A DNA stretch of 38,351 nt from a virus, in IMG/VR virus record IMGVR_UViG_3300043639_000058, positions 1 through 38,351 of that record; one strand, given 5' to 3'. Below, one piece after another: positions 22,163 through 30,504 of the stretch; position 1 is the first letter of the stretch, and each line of letters begins with the position of its first letter. The notes below the pieces were generated by a model. It was not told the DNA's origin. It ran no database searches and was given only the letters and a program-made list of their open reading frames with translations. A program made the translations under genes and the position numbers.

Positions 22163-22401
22163 CGAGGGGCTTTCTTTCGGCCGCGATACGTCTTCACGTT
22201 GATGATCTCCACCGTCGCTTCAGGCGGCGGCGGCGTGACCGCGACGGCGGACAACTGCTGGCGGCGCAACAGTTGCCACACCGCATCGGGCATCTCGATG
22301 GGCACCACGACGCCCTCGCCGCGATAGTCGGCGGACACGCACGTCGTGTGCGGTGCGTCGTCGACGGGACACGGACCGGGGTCGCCGTGATGCCACCACA
22401 T
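22159..22401 (-). CDS. Small hypothetical protein after the capsid gene, 80 aa
   Basis: ATG at 22401 follows a strong AGGAGG site. The protein begins MWWHHGDPGPCPVDDAPHTT and later contains GVVVPIEMPDAVWQLLRRQQ and a basic end (KTYRGRKKAPR). A single Cys/His cluster at the N-terminus may bind metal. It is in the position where small head proteins or assembly helpers occur. Function unknown. Confidence 0.7.
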   Translation of the reverse strand: MWWHHGDPGPCPVDDAPHTTCVSADYRGEGVVVPIEMPDAVWQLLRRQQLSAVAVTPPPPEATVEIINVKTYRGRKKAPR

Positions 22402-22412
22402 CGCCGTGCCTC

Positions 22413-23684
22413 CTACGCCAGCGCCGACACGGTGCCGAAGCCCTTCGGTCGGTAGACCGCGAGCGCCAGCCGTTCCTCGGCGCGGATCGCCACGAGGTTT
22501 TTCACGAAGTAGTCCTGATGCGAGTTGGACGACTCGACGCGAATGCCGCCATGCCGGAAGATTTGCGCGGCCGTCTTGAACGCGCCGACCAATCCGGTGC
22601 CCACCGTGATCGAGGGCGTGACCGCCACGGGCAGACCCCACAGCGATGCCTGTTGGAGACTCGACGCGAACGGACTGCCGATGAAGTACGTCCCCTGCGA
22701 GTTCTTCAGCAGGACGGTGCTGCCCCAGTTCGTCGGGTGCAACACATAGCCGTCCGGCATGAGATACGAGGCCGCGAAGACGAGCATCGTCTGCTTCGCG
22801 AGGACGTCGGCGTTGGTTTCCGGGGCCACCGCTTTCGGCAGGTCCGGCGTGAGGCCCGGTGTGGCGAGAATGCCGAGCAGGTGAGGCGCGACGCCGCTGC
22901 CGTTGAGCAGCTCGTTGTCCTCGGCGAGCTGCACGCCGAGCGACAGGCGCGCGTCGATGTAGCTCTGAATCTGCGGCGCGTCTTCGAGCATTTCCTCAGT
23001 GACCGGGAGCCAGTGCGCGATCTTGCGGACGGGCGAGGTCGCCGCCTCGAACACCAGCGCCGACTCGGGCTTCGCCGCCCCTTCCGCCACCGCATCGGCG
23101 GCGTTCGTCCACGTCTTCTCGCGCATGAACGAGACGAGGTTGGACGCGGTCGTGCCGGGGGCCAACAGGTCGGCGATGACCAGCGGGCGCGTCGGCAGTT
23201 GCAGGATGCCCGTCTGGTAGTCCGGCGTCACGAGCACGCCGCCGCTGGTCGGGTCTTCGGTCAGCGTCGTCGCGTTCATGTGCCAGTCGCGCGGAAAGAG
23301 TTCCGACACGGGCGACCGCCACGCGGACCCGGAGCGGTGTCCCTTCTGTTCGTGAAACTGCCACGCCTCCGACGCGAGGAACTGCTGCCCGAGCGACAGG
23401 CCACGCGCACGCGCCGACTTCGCGGCGGCGGCGGGCGTCATGCCGGTGCCGACCGGCTTCGCCAGCGTTTCGAGTTCGCGGAACAGCGCCAGGTCGGAGC
23501 GGTGCAAGTCGAGGAGATCGCGCGCGGCTTTCGCCTCGGCGCCCTTCGCGTTGATCGCGCCGCGTTCCTCCTCGGTCATCACGCGGTTTTCTTTTTCGGC
23601 GGTCTGCATCGTGCGGGCGAGCAGACTCTGCGCGGCGTCCGCCTTGCTCTGGACGTCGCGCTCAAGGGCGGCAATGTTCAACAT
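22413..23684 (-). CDS. Major capsid protein, HK97 fold, 423 aa
   Basis: The N-terminal 1-110 is a charged helical 'delta' scaffold domain (KADAAQSLLARTMQTAEKEN, ARDLLDLHRSDLALFRELE), normally cleaved by the head protease. The mature domain begins near residue 125. It has the HK97 hallmarks: SGGVLVTPDYQTGILQLPTR, ASNLVSFMREKTW, WLPVTEEMLEDAPQIQSYI and a C-terminal AIRAEERLALAVYRP strand. The order portal, protease, capsid agrees. Shell size cannot be told from sequence alone. Confidence 0.95.
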   Translation of the reverse strand: MLNIAALERDVQSKADAAQSLLARTMQTAEKENRVMTEEERGAINAKGAEAKAARDLLDLHRSDLALFRELETLAKPVGTGMTPAAAAKSARARGLSLGQQFLASEAWQFHEQKGHRSGSAWRSPVSELFPRDWHMNATTLTEDPTSGGVLVTPDYQTGILQLPTRPLVIADLLAPGTTASNLVSFMREKTWTNAADAVAEGAAKPESALVFEAATSPVRKIAHWLPVTEEMLEDAPQIQSYIDARLSLGVQLAEDNELLNGSGVAPHLLGILATPGLTPDLPKAVAPETNADVLAKQTMLVFAASYLMPDGYVLHPTNWGSTVLLKNSQGTYFIGSPFASSLQQASLWGLPVAVTPSITVGTGLVGAFKTAAQIFRHGGIRVESSNSHQDYFVKNLVAIRAEERLALAVYRPKGFGTVSALA

Positions 23685-23702
23685 GGTCCTGTTCCTCTCC
23701 GG

Positions 23703-24686
23703 TTAGAGCGTCAGGCGCAACAGCGTGGCTTCCGCCTCGCGCGCGAAGGCTTGATTTACCTGCAACCAATCCTGGCCGGTGGCCTCGAGCGGCTCCTGCG
23801 GCGTGTCGGCGGCGGGAAACAAGCTGCGCGCGGGGGTGCCTTGCGTGAGGCGGCTGATCGTTTCGTCGAGCGTGTTGACGCGGTCGATCATTCCGGCGGC
23901 GAGGCCCATTGCAGCGGAGAGCACGCGCCCCTCGCCATAACCGGCCTTCACCGCCGCCGTCGAGAGGCCGCGCCCCAACGCGACGTCCCCGACGAACTGT
24001 TCGTAGGCTTCATCGACGAGCGCCTGTCGGTGCGCGAGCGCGTCGGCACTGAGCGGCCCGGTCTCGTTGCCTTCGACCTTGTATTTGCCGGCCGAAATGA
24101 AGGTGACGGCCACGCCTTCCTGATCGAGCGCCTTTTGCAGGTTCTCGTGCATGGCGTAGACGCCGATCGAGCCGACGTTCGACTGCGGGGCGGCGACGAT
24201 CTCGGTCGCGCAGGACGCGAGCCAGTAGCCCGCCGAGCACGCCGAGTACGCCACCTGCGCGATGATCGGTTTCTGCGCGCGCGCGGCGAGAATCTCCCGC
24301 GCCAGGCTGGTCGCTCCCGCCACACTGCCGCCGGGGGTGTCGAGGTCGAGAATGATCGTGCTCACGCTGGCATCGGCGACGAGCGCCCCCAGCTCGCGCG
24401 ACAGCTCCTCGTACGACGCGCCGCCACTGAACTCGCTCAGGAGATTGATGCGCGGCGACAGCACGCCGTGAATGGGCAGGATCGCCAGCGACTTCCCCTT
24501 CACGACCGGCGTGGTGGTCGGGCGCGGCGGCGGTCCGGGCGGCACGCTCCACAGTCCGTCGTGGGAACGACCGGCAATCCGGCGCGCGAGCACGGTGGCG
24601 ATCACCGAGAGCATCGGCGGCGTGATCGCCCACGGGGTCGCCAAGACGGTATCGGTGACGTGATGGAGTCGGTGCGCGTCAGACAT
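23703..24686 (-). CDS. Head maturation protease, S49/SppA-like, 327 aa
   Basis: The SppA-like serine protease core lies at about 67-215: SLAILPIHGVLSP, IILDLDTPGGSVAGA and the nucleophile Ser151 in AYSACSAGYWLAS. NVGSIGVYAM and the lysine-bearing ISAGKYKVEGNETG (about 198-210) follow. It should cleave the scaffold part of the capsid protein. The first 60 residues are Pro-rich and variable. The start was set at ATG 24686, which overlaps the portal stop by eight bases. Confidence 0.92.
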   Translation of the reverse strand: MSDAHRLHHVTDTVLATPWAITPPMLSVIATVLARRIAGRSHDGLWSVPPGPPPRPTTTPVVKGKSLAILPIHGVLSPRINLLSEFSGGASYEELSRELGALVADASVSTIILDLDTPGGSVAGATSLAREILAARAQKPIIAQVAYSACSAGYWLASCATEIVAAPQSNVGSIGVYAMHENLQKALDQEGVAVTFISAGKYKVEGNETGPLSADALAHRQALVDEAYEQFVGDVALGRGLSTAAVKAGYGEGRVLSAAMGLAAGMIDRVNTLDETISRLTQGTPARSLFPAADTPQEPLEATGQDWLQVNQAFAREAEATLLRLTL

Positions 24687-26223
24687 CGGCGACCTCTCGC
24701 GCGGCGGGGAACGGGTCCTCACCGGCATCCAGCAGTTGCAACGTGCGGGCGTTGACACGGCCCGCCATCCACGCGGCGACACGATCGGCGGATTCGGCAG
24801 AGTGGCCCAACGCTCTGTAAAGGGGCGCGAGGTCGGCGGCGAGTTCGGTATCCCATCGCGCGAGGTACGCCGAGAACGCGCGGGCGTGATCGGTTTCTGG
24901 CAGACGGGCCAGCCATGACGCCTGCCGGAGCCAGGTGGCCCGCAGGGTCGGCGCGAAGATCGCCGCGCTCGCGTTCGGGTCGAGCGGCTGTTGCTGACCG
25001 GGCATCCCGACGTTGTACGGCTGCGCGAGCTGGTCGGCGGTCGCGTCGTCCTTGATCGACGGCAGATTGAGACGGGCCCGCCCTTCGTTGGCGGTCATGA
25101 TGGGACGCCCGACCGACGACTGCAACGCCGCCGCCTGCTCCTCGAAGGACCCCTTGAGTTTCTCGGCGATGTTGAACTCGGTGTAGACGCGGTCGGTGTC
25201 GCGGCATTCGACGAGACATTGCCGCTCGACTTCTTCGGAGATCATCCCGAGCCACGGCCCGAGCGTGTCGGCATAGAGCTGCTTGTGTTGCTCGCGGATG
25301 TTGCTGAAGGTGGCGTGGTCGAGAATGCCGACCATCGGCGGCGGGATGTGGTATTCGTTCGCCACTTCCTCGCGCGTGAGTTTGCGCGCGGTCACGTACT
25401 CGGAGTCCCGCATCGAGAAGGCGGTCGCCTTGAACGTCATGCCCTCCTCGAGCACGGCGGTCAGGCCCGCATTGGCGGCCCCGGCTTGCCGCTGCTGCCA
25501 CTGTTGGCGGAACTGGTCGCGTTGGTCCTTGTTCCACTTCGGCGCACTGAGCGGGCGTTCGATGACGCCCTCGTGACGGGCGGCGTTGCGCCAGTAGGCG
25601 GACCGATAGTCACCCGCCGCCGCGTACTCTTGGAGCCCCCGTCGCAGGGTCTCGATGGGCGAGAGGGCGGCGAGCGGATTCAGCGGGTTGTAGCCGTTGA
25701 AGTAGGCGACGTCGCGCACGTCGAGCGGAATGATCTGGCCGTTCGGGGTCGTCCACGCGAAACCGATCGGTTGCAGCCAGCCGTCCACGCTCATCGTCTC
25801 GGGCGGCAGGCGCACGAAGCCGATCACCTGGCCGTCCGGTCGGCGCACCTTCAGCCAGTAGGCGGCGAAGTAGATCCCGAGGTCGCCCATCAGGGACTCG
25901 AACAGGCGGTAGCGGGTCGTCGAGGGATTCGGCTGTGCGAGCCACTGCGCCAGCTCGTGATCGACGAGCCGTTCCCGGTCCGTGTCCGAGACGCGGCGGT
26001 AGATCGACAGCGTCAACTGCGCAATGTTGCGCGCGAGGAAATCGACGCACGTGCGGACGGCGGGCTGTTCGGCGTAGATGCGCGCATAGACGCCGCTATG
26101 CATGTTCGTGTAGCGCGGCGGCGTGATGCCCGCGGGCACCCAGCTCGCGGCCGACGGCGGCGGCGGCGTCAGCGCGCGACTGTCGAACCGTTGCAGTGAT
26201 CCAAAGCTACTGATCACCGGCAT
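24679..26223 (-). CDS. Portal protein, HK97 type, 514 aa
   Basis: Twelve copies form the DNA entry channel. Key segments are AEQPAVRTCVDFLARNIAQL with LSIYRRVSD, ELAQWLAQPNPSTTRYRLFE, YFAAYWLKVRRPDGQVIGFV and LREGLQ-like GLQEYAAAGDYRSAYWRN. Further on are REEVANEYHIPPPMVGILDH and NIREQHKQLYADTLGPWLG, all typical of this family. A C-terminal part of about 100 residues (LPETDHARAFSAYLARWDTE) is predicted helical. ATG 26223 lies inside the end of the preceding gene by 17 bases. Confidence 0.94.
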   Translation of the reverse strand: MPVISSFGSLQRFDSRALTPPPPSAASWVPAGITPPRYTNMHSGVYARIYAEQPAVRTCVDFLARNIAQLTLSIYRRVSDTDRERLVDHELAQWLAQPNPSTTRYRLFESLMGDLGIYFAAYWLKVRRPDGQVIGFVRLPPETMSVDGWLQPIGFAWTTPNGQIIPLDVRDVAYFNGYNPLNPLAALSPIETLRRGLQEYAAAGDYRSAYWRNAARHEGVIERPLSAPKWNKDQRDQFRQQWQQRQAGAANAGLTAVLEEGMTFKATAFSMRDSEYVTARKLTREEVANEYHIPPPMVGILDHATFSNIREQHKQLYADTLGPWLGMISEEVERQCLVECRDTDRVYTEFNIAEKLKGSFEEQAAALQSSVGRPIMTANEGRARLNLPSIKDDATADQLAQPYNVGMPGQQQPLDPNASAAIFAPTLRATWLRQASWLARLPETDHARAFSAYLARWDTELAADLAPLYRALGHSAESADRVAAWMAGRVNARTLQLLDAGEDPFPAAREVADV

Positions 26224-26449
26224 GGAGCACCTGTAGGAAAGCCACGTTGTCGCGATGGACGATCACTTCGCCATCCATGCGGACGGCCGGTGAGTTGTCG
26301 TCGCGCACGAGGAACACGTTGCGCAGCACGAGCCACGGACGGCGCGTGTCCCAGAGCACGCCCTTGAGCGCGGTCTCGGTCTCGGACTTCAGCGTCACCA
26401 AGACCGTGTGGCGCAGACACGGCGGCGGCGGGTCGAACCATGTGAGCAA
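26207..26449 (-). CDS. Small conserved protein before the portal gene, 80 aa
   Basis: The core (about 15-78) is beta-rich and LSM-like: VLVTLKSETETALKGVLWDT, RPWLVLRNVFLVRDD, then RMDGEVIVHRDNVAFLQVLH. Such short strand-rich proteins occur just before portal genes in related genomes; the role is unknown. The start is uncertain: a TTG at 26449 is the only start that gives the Pro-rich N-terminus, without a clear ribosome binding site. Confidence 0.68.
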   Translation of the reverse strand: MLTWFDPPPPCLRHTVLVTLKSETETALKGVLWDTRRPWLVLRNVFLVRDDNSPAVRMDGEVIVHRDNVAFLQVLHAGDQ

Positions 26450-26504
26450 TGCCCGCCAGTGTGGACAGCAGGCACCGGCCGCGACGACTTTAGAAATCTT
26501 TTTG

Positions 26505-26684
26505 TTACTTGGCGGGTTTCTCGCGGTCGACGGCGCGGCGAATCAGGTCGGGCACCGTCGTGCGTTCGGCATTCGCGCGGCGATAGAGATCGTCGACGTC
26601 GCGTGACGGGAATTTCACGGTGACATTCACCGACTTATCGTCGGCTCTCAGCGGCGGGCGCCCTCGGCGGGGTTCGTCGCTCAT
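26505..26684 (-). CDS. Ribbon-helix-helix-like DNA-binding protein, 59 aa
   Basis: It begins MSDEPRRGRPPLRADDKSVN, with an AT-hook-like GRPP, followed by a beta strand (SVNVTVKFPSRDVDDLY) and two helices (RRANAERTTVPDLIRRAVDR). This is the order of ribbon-helix-helix regulators. It may autoregulate the packaging operon or bind DNA as a terminase partner. The gene lies between terminase and portal, 23 bases after the terminase stop. No clear ribosome binding site. Confidence 0.7.
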   Translation of the reverse strand: MSDEPRRGRPPLRADDKSVNVTVKFPSRDVDDLYRRANAERTTVPDLIRRAVDREKPAK

Positions 26685-26707
26685 AGGGAAATGGAAACGC
26701 TCGGATT

Positions 26708-28387
26708 TTACACCGTCATCAGGTCGGGATCGTCGGCGAGGATCTCGACCGGCATTCGGATGGCGAGGTTCCAGGCGATCGCCGTCGCCATCACCGGGTC
26801 GATGCGGCCGCGACTGCGCTTCTTCACCGGGTAAATATTGTCCTTGCCGTCGCGTTGCACGACCGCATTGCCGATGCACCACTCGACGAGCGTGTGCCCG
26901 CCTGCGTCGACCTGGCCGGCGAGCACCGCCGCCTCGAACTGCTGGCAGCCGCTCGACATGCCCTGATAACTTTGCCGGACTTCGAGCACCTGCTCTGCGC
27001 CGAAGCCGTCCTCCTTCACGAGCTGGTCGACGAGCTGGTCGGCGTTCCACGGGTCGAAGCCGATGCGCTGGATGTCGACGTGCGTCCGCAGCTCGCGCAG
27101 CACGACGCGGATCTCCTGATGGTCGACGCGCGTGCCCGGTGTGGTCCGCAGGAGTCCCTCACGCATCCACCGTGAATACGGCGCGCGGTCGCGGTGTTCG
27201 CGGTCGATGAGCGTGTCGCCGGGTGTCCAGATCCAATACAACGCCCGCCAGCTCGTTCGCGTGGCGGTCGGCGGGAAGATGGCCGCCATCGCGCAGAGGT
27301 CCAACTTGGACGCGAGGTCGACCCCGACGAAGCACGGGTCGTGCGTCAGGTCGGCGAGGGTCCAACCGCTCGACTGCCCGCGCCGCCACCCGTCGAGCGA
27401 CAACCACGGTTGGCTCTGTTGCACCCACAAGTTCAGGTGCTTTTGTTTGTACGCCGCCGCCGCGTCGGGAATGCCCTGCGCCTTGAGCACCTTCTGCCGC
27501 AAGTCCTCGGGGTTCACCGAGATGCCGTAGTTGGGATTCGCCTTGCGCGCGGCGCGTTCGCTCGTCCAGTCGTCGTCGACGTCCGCATGAGCGATGAAGG
27601 CGAAATACCGTTCATCTACCAGCGTGCGCTCCAAAATCTGACAGGCGTAGGCGTGCTCTTGCCCGCAGGGGGACAACGGGTCCTCCCCCGCCGTCGTGAT
27701 CTTGAACAGAATCGGTTGCCGCCGCCCGCCGGTCGCCGTCTCCAGCACGTCGATGAGCCCCCGGTTTTTGTATTTGTGGATCTCGTCGAGGCTGATGAAG
27801 TGCGGATTCAGCCCGTCCATCGAGTCGTAATCGGCCCCGAGTGGTTCGAGCTTCGACGCACTGTGCGCCTGCGACAGATTGAGATTGAGCACGCGAATGC
27901 GTTTCCGCAACCCGCTCGAGAGGACGAGGCGCTTCGCGTCGTTGAACACCAGTTTGGATTGATCGCGCTTCGTCGCGGCGCAATACCCCTCCGCGCCCGG
28001 TTCGCCATCGAAGAACGTCGCGTAGATCGAGACGACAGCGTCTTCGAGCGACTTGCCCTGTTTGCGCGGCAGCTCGTTGTAACTGTGGCGGAACCGGCGC
28101 AGGCCGGTGTCGACATGCACCCACCCGAACAACGAGCCGAGGCGGAAGGCTTGATGCGGTTGCCAGTGAATGAACTGGCCCGCCCACTCACCCTTGTAGT
28201 GTTTCAGTTGTTCGCCGAACCGCAGGAACCGATCGGCGCGGACGACGTCCAGGCGGTAGGGAAAGCGGCGCGTGCCCTCGTGGTCCCGATCGCGGAGATG
28301 CCGCTCGCAGGCCAGCCGGTGATACTTCCCGGCGGGCACACGGCCGGCGATCACGGCGGCGGCATAGGCGTCGATGACATGCGGCAC
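26708..28387 (-). CDS. terL: Terminase large subunit, 559 aa
   Basis: The packaging motor has an N-terminal ATPase with deviant Walker A ELPRKQGKS at about 105-113 and Walker B FISLDEIHKY at about 198-206, where Asp201-Glu202 are catalytic. The C-terminal RNase H-like nuclease shows GVDLASKLDL (Asp356), GFDPWNADQL (Asp445) and GRIDPVMA near 530. The family is the HK97-type Terminase_1 group. The start is a GTG at 28387 directly after a triple GATAGGG repeat that supplies only a poorly spaced AGGG; a different start is possible. Confidence 0.94.
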   Translation of the reverse strand: MPHVIDAYAAAVIAGRVPAGKYHRLACERHLRDRDHEGTRRFPYRLDVVRADRFLRFGEQLKHYKGEWAGQFIHWQPHQAFRLGSLFGWVHVDTGLRRFRHSYNELPRKQGKSLEDAVVSIYATFFDGEPGAEGYCAATKRDQSKLVFNDAKRLVLSSGLRKRIRVLNLNLSQAHSASKLEPLGADYDSMDGLNPHFISLDEIHKYKNRGLIDVLETATGGRRQPILFKITTAGEDPLSPCGQEHAYACQILERTLVDERYFAFIAHADVDDDWTSERAARKANPNYGISVNPEDLRQKVLKAQGIPDAAAAYKQKHLNLWVQQSQPWLSLDGWRRGQSSGWTLADLTHDPCFVGVDLASKLDLCAMAAIFPPTATRTSWRALYWIWTPGDTLIDREHRDRAPYSRWMREGLLRTTPGTRVDHQEIRVVLRELRTHVDIQRIGFDPWNADQLVDQLVKEDGFGAEQVLEVRQSYQGMSSGCQQFEAAVLAGQVDAGGHTLVEWCIGNAVVQRDGKDNIYPVKKRSRGRIDPVMATAIAWNLAIRMPVEILADDPDLMTV

Positions 28388-28388
28388 C

Positions 28389-28415
28389 CCTATCAGCCCT
28401 ATCAGCCCTATCAGG
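28389..28415 (-). repeat. Three 9-bp tandem repeats (CCTATCAGC) before terL
   Basis: On the plus strand CCTATCAGC occurs three times in a row, the last ending in G. In the reading direction this gives GATAGGG three times just before the GTG of terL. It could be multiple weak ribosome binding sites, a protein-binding array, or part of a packaging recognition site between the terminase subunits. Confidence 0.7.
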
Positions 28416-28460
28416 CCGTACTAATCCTAATAATCCCAACCCGCGCCGGTCGGTTACGTG

Positions 28461-28952
28461 TCACTTGATCACACGTAACAACGGCAGCGGCGTGTCGAAC
28501 TCGGAGAAGGCATCGACCTCGCCGCCCGGTCCGGCCGTCGTGACCCGCGATCGACTCGACGGCGTCAGGCCCAGTTCCGGCCAGAGCTTCAGGCACCCGG
28601 CGAGCGCCTTCGTCTGGATGGAGAGCCACGGATTCGGCATCGCATAACCGCTCGGCGCTTTCACCACGCGGGGGTACGCCTTCGCCCGCGCCTCCAGATA
28701 TCGATCCCATTCCAGACAGAGCGCGAGCAACGCGGCGCGGTCGGCTTCGGTGACCTGTCGGCTCCGCCGCAGGATCGGCGCGAGTCGCCGCCATTCCGCC
28801 GCGGCACCGGCCAGGTCCGCGAGCTCCGGCGGCGGCACGTCGAAATCGGCCCCCACGTCCTGCGGCTTCGGCTCGTCGACGTTCATCGGGCGGTGACCCG
28901 GATTGCCGTCGAGTCGACGCACAGACGACGGCTTGGGCTTGCGTCCGCGCAT
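28461..28952 (-). CDS. terS: Terminase small subunit, P27 family, 163 aa
   Basis: The start MRGRKPKPSSVRRLDGNPGH is the classic P27-type N-terminus (RGRKPKP...LxGNPGxR). The central helices with WRRLAPILRRSRQVTEADRA and ALCLEWDRYLEAR follow the family pattern. It binds the packaging site and helps the large subunit. The gene begins the structural operon next to a bidirectional promoter region. The ribosome binding site is weak (AGGGG immediately before ATG). Confidence 0.92.
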   Translation of the reverse strand: MRGRKPKPSSVRRLDGNPGHRPMNVDEPKPQDVGADFDVPPPELADLAGAAAEWRRLAPILRRSRQVTEADRAALLALCLEWDRYLEARAKAYPRVVKAPSGYAMPNPWLSIQTKALAGCLKLWPELGLTPSSRSRVTTAGPGGEVDAFSEFDTPLPLLRVIK

Positions 28953-29013
28953 CCCCTATGGCCTTTCAAAAGCTATCGGTTTACTCAATGTTTCCATGGG
29001 TTCCTAGATTTCC

Positions 29014-29060
29014 TTGCAATATCTGAGCGGTCCGATAGTATTGATGGAGTTCGTCGTCAA
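29014..29060. promoter_or_regulatory. Overlapping face-to-face promoter pair between terS and the rightward cassette
   Basis: Rightward: TTGCAA (29014-29019), 16 bases, TAGTAT (29036-29041). Leftward: TTGACG (29060-29055), 17 bases, TATCGG (29037-29032). Their -10 elements overlap, so firing of one would hinder the other. The region is visibly richer in A+T than its surroundings. These are pattern matches, not proven promoters. Confidence 0.42.
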
Positions 29061-29100
29061 TAGGGACGACGAACGAACGAGATGGAGTTTGCAAGTGCCG

Positions 29101-29628
29101 ATGACGCCCCAACAGATTGCCGCCGCCGCTGCGAAGCGGGCCGCGACACAAGCCGCGAACCGCGCGGCGGGGATTCCCACCGTCCGTCAGATGCGCGCGG
29201 CGAAAAAAGCCGCGAAGGCCGCCGCGCAGGGACAGACGTCGACGCCGCCCCCGCCGCCCCCGTTCTCCTCGACGCAGTCCTCCTCACGTCGTCGTCGCGG
29301 GTTCGCGTCGTCATCACAACGGACGCGCCCCGCGTCGTCGTCCTTCGGTGCATCGTCGCCGACCTTCGCCGCCGCACAGACACCGCCCGTCTTCGCGCCG
29401 CCGCCGACCTACCGCGCGTTGAAACTCGCCGCCCTCGCCGCTCTCGAATCCACGTTCGTCGCGAAGTTGCAGGAAACGGGCATCACTGACGACGTCCGCA
29501 ATTCCTACGCGACTTACAAAAAGTTGAAGGCGCTCGCCCTCGGGCCCGCCGCCAACAGTGCCATGCAGACGGAAGCCGATTCCGCCCTGCGCATGGCGAC
29601 CGCCGCTCTCGTGAAACTCGCTCTGTAA
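29101..29628 (+). CDS. Ala/Lys-rich, Ser/Pro-linked protein, 175 aa
   Basis: The N-terminal 1-45 is an Ala/Lys/Arg helix (AAAAAKRAATQAANRAAG, KKAAKAAAQG) like a histone H1-type tail. It is followed by a disordered Ser/Pro/Arg linker (residues 46-105) and a helical C-terminal domain with YRALKLAALAALESTFVAKL and a GITDDVRNSYATYKKLKAL segment. DNA binding is an inference from charge. ATG 29101 fits a transcript starting near 29048; in-frame ATG 29044 and TTG 29014 also exist. No known family recognised. Confidence 0.66.
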   Translation: MTPQQIAAAAAKRAATQAANRAAGIPTVRQMRAAKKAAKAAAQGQTSTPPPPPPFSSTQSSSRRRRGFASSSQRTRPASSSFGASSPTFAAAQTPPVFAPPPTYRALKLAALAALESTFVAKLQETGITDDVRNSYATYKKLKALALGPAANSAMQTEADSALRMATAALVKLAL

Positions 29629-29665
29629 CCCGTTAACCATTTTCAGAAAAAAGGCAGAACACATC

Positions 29666-30295
29666 ATGAACACGAACACCACCACGAAGACGACCACCGC
29701 GACGACGACCACCACGCCCGCCGAGTCGATGGACCTCGCGACCATCGAACGCAAGGCGCTCGACTCGCTCAACCGCTCGATGGCGAAGTCCGACCTCGAC
29801 GACCTCCTCGTCGGCGCGCGTCGGTCGCTCCTCCTCGTCGACTGTTCGTCCTCGATGCACGCGCGCACGATGGGCGGCAAACGGCGCATTGATGCGTTGC
29901 GCACGATCGTCACCGACTTGCGCGCGACCCACCCCGTCCCCCTCGCGGCGTTCGGCGGCAACGACCAAGTGGAAATCGTCGAGGCCCCCGTCGAGCCGAC
30001 CGGCGGCACGCCCCTCGACATCGCGATCGACTTCGGCAAGGAACAGGGTGCCAACCATCTCGTCGTCGTGACTGACGGCGAGCCCAACTCGGAACTGACC
30101 GCCTTCGCCGCCGCGAAACGATTCGGCGGTCCGATCGATGTGTTCTTCGTGGGTGACGCGTTCACGCGTGGCGCACAGTTCGCGAAGGAACTTGCCGAGA
30201 TGACGGGCGGCACGTCGGGCGTCTCGTCGCTCGACGCGCCCAAGGAACTCACGTCGAAGATTGCCGGTCTCCTCGGCGACGGCGGTGCCCTGTGA
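29666..30295 (+). CDS. von Willebrand factor A domain protein with intact metal site, 209 aa
   Basis: After a Thr-rich leader of about 20 residues, a vWA domain begins near 50. The MIDAS metal site is complete: Asp59-Ser61-Ser63 (LLLVDCSSSMHA), Thr115 (EPTGGTPLDIA) and Asp137 (VVVTDGEPN). vWA domains bind protein partners through a divalent metal, often as part of a larger machine such as a chelatase or a ternary complex. It starts at ATG 29666 behind an AAGG element and overlaps the next gene as GTGA, so it is probably co-expressed with the zinc-ribbon protein. Confidence 0.86.
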   Translation: MNTNTTTKTTTATTTTTPAESMDLATIERKALDSLNRSMAKSDLDDLLVGARRSLLLVDCSSSMHARTMGGKRRIDALRTIVTDLRATHPVPLAAFGGNDQVEIVEAPVEPTGGTPLDIAIDFGKEQGANHLVVVTDGEPNSELTAFAAAKRFGGPIDVFFVGDAFTRGAQFAKELAEMTGGTSGVSSLDAPKELTSKIAGLLGDGGAL

Positions 30296-30504
30296 AGGCA
30301 CCGTCCTTCGTGATTCTCGTCTGCGCGGACTGTCAACAGAAGAACCGGGTCCTTGACCCGGTTCCCCTCGGCAAGGTCGCGCAGTGTGGCAAGTGCAAGT
30401 CGCGTGACCTCGTCGACCCCGACGACGACGACGACATGGACGACGACGACATGGACGACGACGACATGGACGACGACGACGAGGACGACGATGGCGGCAT
30501 CTGA
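30292..30504 (+). CDS. Zinc ribbon with acidic repeat tail, 70 aa
   Basis: GTG at 30292 overlaps the vWA stop. The N-terminal 40 residues form a zinc ribbon (CADCQQKNRV and CGKCKSRDL). The tail consists of Asp-rich DDDDM repeats encoded by 15-base units, about 25 residues almost entirely acidic. Acidic tails mimic DNA or bind basic proteins and metals. The pairing with a vWA protein is unusual. The start of the next gene lies inside the tail's coding region. Confidence 0.72.
   Translation: MKAPSFVILVCADCQQKNRVLDPVPLGKVAQCGKCKSRDLVDPDDDDDMDDDDMDDDDMDDDDEDDDGGI
30436..30480 (+). repeat. 15-bp tandem repeats encoding the acidic tail
   Basis: ATGGACGACGACGAC recurs with ATG at 30436, 30451 and 30466, a perfect period of 15. 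The repeats keep frame, so copy-number change would only lengthen or shorten the acidic tail. Confidence 0.85.

Noticed and set aside
22353-24755. Very long rightward open frame antisense to capsid and protease genes
   Set aside because: It mirrors the capsid and protease genes in the opposite strand; high G+C makes stop codons rare there. The protein is Arg-rich and without any family pattern, whereas the leftward genes are clearly recognisable.
30421-30495. CRISPR-like array
   Set aside because: The repeats are contiguous, in frame, and encode an acidic protein tail; there are no spacers.
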